A program made the position numbers and the translations under genes. The notes under the pieces are model-generated. The model saw only the letters and a list, made by a program, of their open reading frames with translations, made no database searches and had not been told where the DNA came from. A stretch of 64,000 nucleotides of DNA from positions 1 to 64,000 of the forward strand of contig CAYJJG010000001.1 of NCBI GenBank assembly GCA_964370435.1, given 5' to 3'. The stretch comes from CALVGQ01 sp964370435 (GTDB lineage Bacteria; Bacillota_I; Bacilli_A; Erysipelotrichales; Erysipelotrichaceae). Positions 58,291-64,000 of the stretch are shown one piece after another; the stretch's first letter is position 1; each line of letters starts with the position of its first letter.

Positions 58291-58502
58291 GACCTGAAAA
58301 AACTACTCTTTTAGTGTTAATCAATCAGACTAATCGCTCATTAATTATTGATCTATTTTTTTACTTTCTTGGAAATTTAATCTGCTTTTTTTAATATAGT
58401 TAACCTTGGTATATACAGTATATTGGGAACCCTTTTTACCCTACCGTCTTTATATTTCATATCAATTACTACCTATGATAAATTAAAGCATTATGCTATA
58501 AA
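58291..58502. other. AT-rich spacer, nothing recognised
   Basis: Sequence between the S10 promoter region and the MATE terminator; no frame or RNA motif stands out. Confidence 0.4.
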
Positions 58503-58527
58503 AAAGAACGATATTCATCGTCCCTTT
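58503..58527 (-). terminator. Terminator of the MATE gene
   Basis: Arms AAAGAACGAT and ATCGTCCCTTT around a short loop, T-run on the minus strand. Same core as the terminators at 2303 and 14032. Confidence 0.7.
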
Positions 58528-58548
58528 TGATCTTGGTCATTCAACTTT

Positions 58549-59895
58549 CTATTGAAATGCTTTCTTTATTGTTTTATATGCAACAGGCACAAATATCAGT
58601 ACCACCAATATATCCGCAACAACATAAGCCCACCATACACCATCTAAACCTACCAGTAGCGCTAATGCATATGCTATCGGAACCAATAGGATTAACTGCC
58701 TAAAAACAGATAAGAGCATACTTTTAACCCCTAACCCTAGTGATTGAAACATAGTGCTAATCGGGATCGAAATTGACGCAAAAATAAAACTTAAACAAAT
58801 TATTCTCAGCGCAGGAACTCCGATTGTTATTAATTCTTCTGTAGGATTAAATAGATTTAATATTGGTGTTGGTGCTAGTAAAAATAAAACTGTTCCTGAC
58901 CACAGTATTACAACCGTTGTTATAAATGTGTATTTCATCGTCTTAACATAGCGTTCTTTGTTTTTTGCCCCATAGTTATATGAAAGTATCGGCATGCCGC
59001 CTTGCAATAACCCAAACACTGGCATAAATACAAAGGATTGCATTTTAAAATAAATATTCAATACATTTACTGCTACACTACTGAATCCTACCAAAATTGA
59101 ATTCATCGCTGTTGTAGTAACTGATCCAATTGCATTCATAATCATTGTAGGGATACCAATTTTATATATCTTCTTTACCACAATAGCATTGAACCTAAAC
59201 CCTTTCAGTTCAATCTTAACATCATGACTTTTTTTAAATAATACGAACACTATATAAACCATTCCAACTAACTGCCCAATAACTGTTGCTAACGCTGCAC
59301 CAGCAACACCCATTGCTGGAAATCCCAAGTAGCCAAAAATCATAATTGGGTCAAGAATAATATTTAATCCTGCTGAAATAAATAATGCTGTCATTGGCAC
59401 AAGCATATTACCTGTTGCTTGAAGTATTTTTTCACAGCTGATTTGAACCTGTTGACCTATACTAAATCCCATAACTATATATAAATAAGTCGATCCCATT
59501 GAAATAATTTCTGGATTATCACTAAATAAACTTAGAAACGGTTTTGCAAACAACAACCCAAATACCAATAAAACTACTGAATGGATTACTGAAAGCACTA
59601 TTCCTGTTGTGGCAGTTTGCGATGCATGATCAAGTCTTTTTTGTCCTAATCTTCTTGCCACCAATGCATTAGTACCGATACCACAACCCAACGCTACAGA
59701 GAGCCCAATCATTTGCATAGGGAAAACCAGTCCCATCGCAAATAATGCGTCTTGTCCAAGCTGTGCAACATATATACTATCTACAATATTATAAAGAGAT
59801 TGAATAATCATTGAAATAATCGCAGGAACACTCATACTAAAAAGTAATTTACCAATTGGCATGGTCGCTAATTTATTTGAACTTATTTTACTCAT
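58549..59895 (-). CDS. MATE-family multidrug/sodium antiporter
   Basis: 448 residues with about twelve transmembrane segments in two halves; the N-terminal PIGKLLFSMSVPAIISMIIQSLYNIVDSIYVAQLG and the matching second-half start (IGIPTMIMNAIGSVTTTAMNSIL) are typical of the NorM/DinF superfamily, MepA-like branch. Exports drugs or metabolites using Na+ or H+. GGAGG before the ATG. Monocistronic, divergent from an MFS gene. Confidence 0.92.
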   Translation of the reverse strand: MSKISSNKLATMPIGKLLFSMSVPAIISMIIQSLYNIVDSIYVAQLGQDALFAMGLVFPMQMIGLSVALGCGIGTNALVARRLGQKRLDHASQTATTGIVLSVIHSVVLLVFGLLFAKPFLSLFSDNPEIISMGSTYLYIVMGFSIGQQVQISCEKILQATGNMLVPMTALFISAGLNIILDPIMIFGYLGFPAMGVAGAALATVIGQLVGMVYIVFVLFKKSHDVKIELKGFRFNAIVVKKIYKIGIPTMIMNAIGSVTTTAMNSILVGFSSVAVNVLNIYFKMQSFVFMPVFGLLQGGMPILSYNYGAKNKERYVKTMKYTFITTVVILWSGTVLFLLAPTPILNLFNPTEELITIGVPALRIICLSFIFASISIPISTMFQSLGLGVKSMLLSVFRQLILLVPIAYALALLVGLDGVWWAYVVADILVVLIFVPVAYKTIKKAFQ

Positions 59896-60084
59896 TACGC
59901 TAGTCCTCCTTCTTTTTTTTCAAAAGCTACTATACAATATCTTAATTAAAAATATTATGCAAGAACTATTTTTATTTCGCAGTTAATTATGAATGCAAAA
60001 AAATGATCTCGTTTTGAAATTTTTCATCCTTATATTAATGCATAAAAAAAATACGTCTATCTACTATATTTAACTAAAAAGTGG

Positions 60085-60113
60085 TTGCAGGTTTTTATGA
60101 TATGAAATAGAAT
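60085..60113 (+). promoter_or_regulatory. Promoter of the MFS-HAD operon
   Basis: -35 TTGCAG (60085-60090) and -10 TAGAAT (60108-60113), 17 bases apart; leader about 16 nt. Confidence 0.6.
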
Positions 60114-60135
60114 AGATTAATATGTGAGGTTTACT

Positions 60136-61347
60136 ATGAAAATGCAAAAAGATGAAATTTTACTTCTAGTTATAGTTACAGCTTATACCCTAGCCGCAAC
60201 TATGGTTACTGTATTCGCCAATGTCTATTTACTAGATTATACGAGTAGTTATGTAGTTATAAGTATTTATTCAATGCTTCGCTATGGCGCATTAGCTGTA
60301 CTGGCTTTTTTATCGGCAAAATTATCAGCTCACATTAAGATGTCAACAATAATGATGAGCGGTCTAATACTAATCACTACAGCAGTCGTTTTTTTATTAC
60401 AAAGTAGAGAAGCTATCGCCTCAAATTACAGCATTATTTATATTGTTGGTCTTATATGGGGAGCAGGCGAAGGTTGCTTTTGGATATCTATGAATACCCT
60501 AGTACAACTTTGTACCAAACCCAAAACACGTGGTCCTTATTTAGCACTGCAAGCTGGATTAAATAGTTTAGCTACTATTTTTTCTCCCCTTTTATCAGCT
60601 CAAATACTTCAAATGTTTACTATCGAATTAGATGGTTATTATATGATGTTTCGCTTAGCCATAATAATGTTTGTCTTGATCATCATCATTTCTTTATTTT
60701 TGAATGTTAAAAAATTGCCTTTAAAGTTTTCAATTAAAAAATGCTTCTACGATGCTAAAACTAATTTTGAATGGCGCTTTGTGCTCATTGCACAGTTTTT
60801 ATATGCTTTACGTGATGCTGCAACACTATCTTTAACTGGATTATTAATTTATGAAGCACTAGGCGATAGTTCAACTTATGGTGAGCTATTAACAGTATTT
60901 GCCGTTTTTGGTACAGTCTCAAATTTAGCTATGGGAAAATTTGTAAAAAAACACAACCGTATTCGTTTTCTAGTTGTTGGTAGTGTTGGCTTATTTATTA
61001 GTGGGATATCACTAATTTTATTCAGCAATTTATTTGGTGTTATCATTCATGGATTATTCCAATATGTTTTCTTAGCTTTTGTGATGACTCCTTTCAATAT
61101 TATTGTTATGAATATCATCAGTGATTTTATGGCAAGTGAAAATGTTATTGGAAGAACTGTAAGTCGTGAAATTATGATCGGCTCTGCCAGAGTTCTAGGG
61201 CTTTTAACCTTTGTAACTTTGTTGAGCGTTTTCCCTGGAAATCTAGGTATGAGCTTATCCTTATTAATATTATATAGTTCTTGTATTATTTTTGCATGTT
61301 TCACAGTTCGATATGACCGCATTAAACACCCTAGAATTAAAGACTAA
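60136..61347 (+). CDS. MFS transporter
   Basis: 403 residues from the ATG at 60136 (TGAGGT upstream); a GTG four codons earlier overlaps that site. About twelve hydrophobic segments with the central cytoplasmic loop near 190-215. No substrate motif recognised; the sequence resembles the loosely defined YxlH/YbfB-like exporters. It is followed 15 bases later by a HAD phosphatase gene, so the two are co-transcribed. Confidence 0.85.
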   Translation: MKMQKDEILLLVIVTAYTLAATMVTVFANVYLLDYTSSYVVISIYSMLRYGALAVLAFLSAKLSAHIKMSTIMMSGLILITTAVVFLLQSREAIASNYSIIYIVGLIWGAGEGCFWISMNTLVQLCTKPKTRGPYLALQAGLNSLATIFSPLLSAQILQMFTIELDGYYMMFRLAIIMFVLIIIISLFLNVKKLPLKFSIKKCFYDAKTNFEWRFVLIAQFLYALRDAATLSLTGLLIYEALGDSSTYGELLTVFAVFGTVSNLAMGKFVKKHNRIRFLVVGSVGLFISGISLILFSNLFGVIIHGLFQYVFLAFVMTPFNIIVMNIISDFMASENVIGRTVSREIMIGSARVLGLLTFVTLLSVFPGNLGMSLSLLILYSSCIIFACFTVRYDRIKHPRIKD

Positions 61348-61362
61348 AGAAGGAGTTTTATA

Positions 61363-62001
61363 ATGAAAGATATAAAAGCAGTTATATTTGATTTAGATAA
61401 TACCCTCATTGATCGACAACGCGCATTTAATGAAATGGTTCATCAATTAATCCCAGGTATAGTAAAAGAAAATAGCTCACAAGCAATTAAAGATATTTTA
61501 ATTTGGGATAACCACGGTACTACCGCTCGAATCGAGGTTTTTAAACTCCTTGCGCAAAAATACGACATCAGTCCATTAGATGCTGAAAAACTTAATGCTT
61601 ATTGGTCTAGTAACACCGGTGACATCACTTATCTATTTGATGATGTACTACCCACACTTGATTATCTGCAGTCAAAATATAAATTGGCAGTATTAACCAA
61701 CGGCGACAAAAGCACACAAAGAAGAAAACTAGCTTCCATCAATATTGATGAATATTTAGAGTGCAGTGTTGTGTCAGGCGAATTCGGCAGTCATAAACCT
61801 GATCCTTCAGTATTTTTACACGTAGCTAATCAGCTAGGTCTAAAACCAGAACAATGTGTTTATATTGGCGATAACTATAAAGTTGATATCATAGGAGCAC
61901 AGAATACTGGTATGCATGCGATATTTATTAATCGCTTTAATACACCTGTGAAAGACATCTGTGTGATTTTTCAATTAAAGGATCTTATATCTATTCTATA
62001 A
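61363..62001 (+). CDS. HAD-superfamily phosphatase (YjjG-like)
   Basis: 212 residues. HAD motif I FDLDNTLIDRQ (about 8-18), motif II LAVLTNGDK (about 106-114), the Lys of HKPDPSVF (about 143-150) and motif IV YIGDNYKVDI (about 165-174) are all intact, with a four-helix cap between motifs I and II. Close to YjjG-type nucleotidases but the substrate is not certain. AAGGAG precedes the ATG. Confidence 0.88.
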   Translation: MKDIKAVIFDLDNTLIDRQRAFNEMVHQLIPGIVKENSSQAIKDILIWDNHGTTARIEVFKLLAQKYDISPLDAEKLNAYWSSNTGDITYLFDDVLPTLDYLQSKYKLAVLTNGDKSTQRRKLASINIDEYLECSVVSGEFGSHKPDPSVFLHVANQLGLKPEQCVYIGDNYKVDIIGAQNTGMHAIFINRFNTPVKDICVIFQLKDLISIL

Positions 62002-62119
62002 ATAAATTAGACACAAAAACTAAATTAGATAAATCAATGGATTGATTTCTGTATTCTGCAGGAGTCAATTTTTTTAGCATGGCATTTTTTGCAGTAAGTG
62101 TAATTGATCTTTTATTAAA
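61991..62119 (-). pseudogene. Possible IS3-family transposase tail
   Basis: A minus-strand frame closed upstream by a stop reads FNKRSITLTAKNAMLKKL and then TPAEYRNQSIDL, the pattern (YNxKRI...LTPxEYRN) of the very C-terminus of IS3-type OrfB transposases. Nothing else of the gene remains, and the frame overlaps the end of the HAD gene. It is short, so the call is tentative. Confidence 0.35.
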
Positions 62120-62159
62120 TTACTTATTATCCTCACTCTTGTTAATTTAACTACTAAAA

Positions 62160-62198
62160 ACCACACCCTTTTAATTTCTTCAATTTTAAGAGTATGGT
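62160..62198 (-). terminator. Terminator of the RpiR gene
   Basis: 17-base arms (62160-62176 and 62182-62198) pairing as ACCACACCCTTTTAATT/AATTTTAAGAGTATGGT with mismatches, followed by five T on the minus strand. Confidence 0.75.
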
Positions 62199-62250
62199 CT
62201 ATTAGAATAATTTGTTTTTTTCAAAACTACAATAACACCGCATCTTGAAA

Positions 62251-63066
62251 TTACTCAAAATGCTTGCTTACAATAGAATTATAGGTTTCTTTCTTTACCT
62301 TAATTGATCTTTCTGTATCTATTAAAGAATAAGCAGTAGCAATAACATCTGCAATAAATATTTGATTTATCTGGGTGGCTAAATTTCCTCCACTTATTAC
62401 TTTTGCGCGCTTATTACAAAATAAAACATAATCTGAAATATCGGCCAATGGCGAAATCAACGAAGATGTAATACCGATTATGGTAGCGCCTTTATTTTTC
62501 GCTAACTTTGCAGCTTCAACTGTATCTACTGCTGTCCCACTATTTGAAAAAGCAATTACTGTGAAGCTTTCATCAATAGTGCTTAAGAAAATGGTTTCGT
62601 TATGATTATCTTCAATATAGTATGTTTTTTTACCATTTCTAATTAAACGAATCGAAAGAATATGCGCAGAAAACCCCGATGCTCCAACCCCAATACAAAC
62701 ACAGTTTTCGTGCTTATCTATTTCTTTAGCGATATTTTCAATATTTTTATCATCTAAATTAAGGATTGTATTCCCAATAGCATCAGTTATACCTTTTTCG
62801 AGTTCATGATAAAATTGTTTTTTGTTTTTTCCTTTATTTCTCTCTAAATCAATAGAACTTTCAAGTTGCATATTTTTAAAGCAATCATACCCAATTTTTT
62901 TGGAAAATCGCACAATGGTTGCTTCGCCAACGTTTAAAATTTTTGATATTTCTAGTAATGTACATTCAACTGCATCTTCTAAATTATTAATATAGTAGTT
63001 AGCTACTTTCATTTCACTTTTAGATAAAATTGTTGAGTTTGCTTCAATTCTTTTTATAATATCCAT
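62251..63066 (-). CDS. RpiR/MurR-family transcriptional regulator
   Basis: 271 residues. The N-terminal HTH (about 1-75) has LSKSEMKVANYYINN and GEATIVRFSKKIGYDCFKNMQLE. The C-terminal SIS domain (about 115-250) binds a phosphosugar: CIGVGASGFSAHIL, AFSNSGTAVDTVEAAKLAKNKG and IGITSS are visible. AGGTGA precedes the ATG. Lies next to an EIIA and a NagA-like gene, so it probably controls that amino-sugar locus. Confidence 0.92.
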   Translation of the reverse strand: MDIIKRIEANSTILSKSEMKVANYYINNLEDAVECTLLEISKILNVGEATIVRFSKKIGYDCFKNMQLESSIDLERNKGKNKKQFYHELEKGITDAIGNTILNLDDKNIENIAKEIDKHENCVCIGVGASGFSAHILSIRLIRNGKKTYYIEDNHNETIFLSTIDESFTVIAFSNSGTAVDTVEAAKLAKNKGATIIGITSSLISPLADISDYVLFCNKRAKVISGGNLATQINQIFIADVIATAYSLIDTERSIKVKKETYNSIVSKHFE

Positions 63067-63102
63067 ACTTCACCTATCTACAATTATTTTAGTCTTTAAT
63101 TT

Positions 63103-63131
63103 ATTAAATCAATATTTAAAAATTTTGTCAA
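63103..63131 (-). promoter_or_regulatory. Promoter of the RpiR gene
   Basis: -35 TTGACA (63126-63131) and -10 TTTAAT (63103-63108) on the minus strand, 17 bases apart. Confidence 0.6.
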
Positions 63132-63195
63132 TTTAAACAACCAAAGAAATGATATAAAATTTATGTATTAGTTTAATTACTAAATATAAGCGAAT

Positions 63196-63591
63196 TTAAC
63201 TTAATTCATTTTTTAAACTTTCTTTAATATTCATTATTCCTTCTTTTCCTAATTGCACTAAGTTATTTGGATCTTCATTTGGTGTTAGAATAGCGGTTAA
63301 TACCATCGGAAAATTCATTCCAGAAACTAGAGTGAATTTATCATTTTCTAAATATTTGAACATTGAAATATTACATGGAGTACCACCAAATAAATCTGAA
63401 AAAACAATCACTTCATCATATTGATCAAAATTATCTTCGATATCTTCTATTTTTTTTGTAAATGATTCTGGTCCATCTTGAACATCTAAACAAACACAGT
63501 AAACATTGTTCGCTTCCCCACTAATCATTTCAAGCGCTTCTTTAAATGCTTCAGCAAATCTACCGTGACTAACTAATAAAATACCTCTCAT
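63196..63591 (-). CDS. PTS EIIA, mannose family
   Basis: 131 residues; the phosphorylated His is in ILLVSHGRFAEA (His9). SDLFGGTPCNIS (about 65-76) is the second signature of the EIIA-Man fold (AgaF/LevD/ManX). It passes phosphate to an EIIB of the mannose/GalNAc family, whose genes must lie beyond the window. It starts 2 bases after the NagA-like stop, preceded by GGAG. Confidence 0.92.
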   Translation of the reverse strand: MRGILLVSHGRFAEAFKEALEMISGEANNVYCVCLDVQDGPESFTKKIEDIEDNFDQYDEVIVFSDLFGGTPCNISMFKYLENDKFTLVSGMNFPMVLTAILTPNEDPNNLVQLGKEGIMNIKESLKNELS

Positions 63592-63593
63592 AT

Positions 63594-64000
63594 TTAATTT
63601 TCTCCTTTTTTATCAATTATTATTCCATTGCACATCGTTGATAGAACATTATAATTCTCATCAATTACCGCTATATCTGCGGTGTATCCCTCTTTAAGTA
63701 ATCCCTTATTAGGTATTCCTAACATCTTTAGCGGATTAATTGTCACTGCATTTATTGCAGTAACTTCATCAATCTTCATATTTACAATAGCATTTCGTAA
63801 TATTTCCATTAAATTTTGAGTGTTGCCACAGATGGTACCATCACTTAATTTTATACTCTTATCTTCTTGTACAAAATACTCTTTCCCATCCTGCACATAC
63901 ACTCCAGATTGACATCCCTTTAGCGAACCAGAATCAGTCACTAAAATCAATTTATCCTTACCTTTACACTTCGCTAAAATTCTAGCAGCGGCAGGATGTA
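63594..64000 (-). CDS. nagA: N-acetylglucosamine-6-phosphate deacetylase-like, C-terminal part
   Basis: Open to the window edge; only the last 134 residues are present. HPAAARILAKCKGKDKLILV, then TDSGSLKG with the catalytic-Asp position, then NAVTINPLKMLGI and GYTADIAVIDENYNVLST match the C-terminal half of NagA/AgaA amidohydrolases. Its product would be the 6-phosphate of glucosamine or galactosamine. With the EIIA-Man gene it forms the end of an amino-sugar operon. NagA usually reads TDAM or TDAL at this point; DSGS is an AgaA-like or divergent form. Confidence 0.82.
   Translation of the reverse strand, partial: HPAAARILAKCKGKDKLILVTDSGSLKGCQSGVYVQDGKEYFVQEDKSIKLSDGTICGNTQNLMEILRNAIVNMKIDEVTAINAVTINPLKMLGIPNKGLLKEGYTADIAVIDENYNVLSTMCNGIIIDKKGEN

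Noticed and set aside
62031..62048. AAATCAAT/ATTGATTT palindrome after the HAD gene as a terminator
   Set aside because: No T-run follows on either strand, and the loop is only two bases.
1..64000. CRISPR arrays, rRNA, tRNA genes, replication origin or integrase
   Set aside because: I looked for regularly spaced repeats, tRNA-like cloverleaf ends and DnaA-box clusters and saw none.

Overview
The window looks like chromosomal DNA from an AT-rich, anaerobic, fermentative Gram-positive bacterium of the Bacillota. It has a Bacillus-type S10/spc/alpha ribosomal operon with a zinc-type S14, a cdaA-cdaR-glmM operon, ECF-type vitamin transport subunits, lipobox lipoproteins, class III ribonucleotide reductase, [FeFe] hydrogenases and a PPi-type phosphofructokinase. 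L30 (rpmD) is absent from its usual place, as it is in Mollicutes. Together with the hydrogenase and glycolysis genes this suggests the Erysipelotrichia side of the phylum. That placement is an inference, not a measured phylogeny.

Layout. 1-368: start of a secreted Thr-rich protein cut by the window edge. 734-6579: glycolysis (eno, PPi-PFK, tpiA, pgk), with a perfect-consensus cre site before eno and a near-perfect Rex-like site before pgk. 6708-10406: glycogen synthesis glgC-glgD-glgA behind a leader carrying a 17-bp dyad. 10634-13919: orphan solute-binding lipoprotein, ung, folC. 14061-18113: cdaA-cdaR-glmM, where CdaA has a very long C-terminal tail. 18195-22829: assorted housekeeping genes (TraB-family protein, nucleotidyltransferase, phosphodiesterase plus Xre regulator, peptidoglycan deacetylase lipoprotein). 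23007-26392: pantothenate uptake and CoA synthesis (panT-like, coaBC, coaX) with maf. 26776-28728: GNAT, a decayed TIR-domain gene, and a cobalamin-riboswitch-controlled ECF S component plus DUF4430 lipoprotein. 28703-32081: nrdD-nrdG divergent from a Crp/Fnr-type regulator around a 14-bp palindrome.

33326-38665 is a self-contained sugar operon: GntR regulator, leaderless CE4-type deacetylase, PTS EIIC, EIIB and EIIA as separate proteins, and a NagB-like/SIS fusion whose NagB half lacks the usual catalytic-triad Glu. 39028-43574 is a hydrogenase operon: a small [2Fe-2S] protein, a sensory-type [FeFe] hydrogenase with PAS domain, a SpoIIE-type phosphatase and a monomeric group B-type [FeFe] hydrogenase. 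Its promoter carries a perfect Rex operator over the -10 and a one-mismatch cre site upstream. These two operons are the most likely places for undescribed biology.

43814-58101 is one long ribosomal operon (rpsJ to rplQ) with a strong promoter, a structured leader and tandem terminators. 58549-62001 holds MATE and MFS transporters and a HAD phosphatase. 62251-64000 is the end of a second amino-sugar locus (NagA-like deacetylase, Man-family EIIA, RpiR regulator).

I saw no rRNA, tRNA, CRISPR array or intact mobile element. The only mobile-element trace is a possible IS3-type transposase tail near 62 kb. All family calls come from reading motifs by eye; no database search was run.
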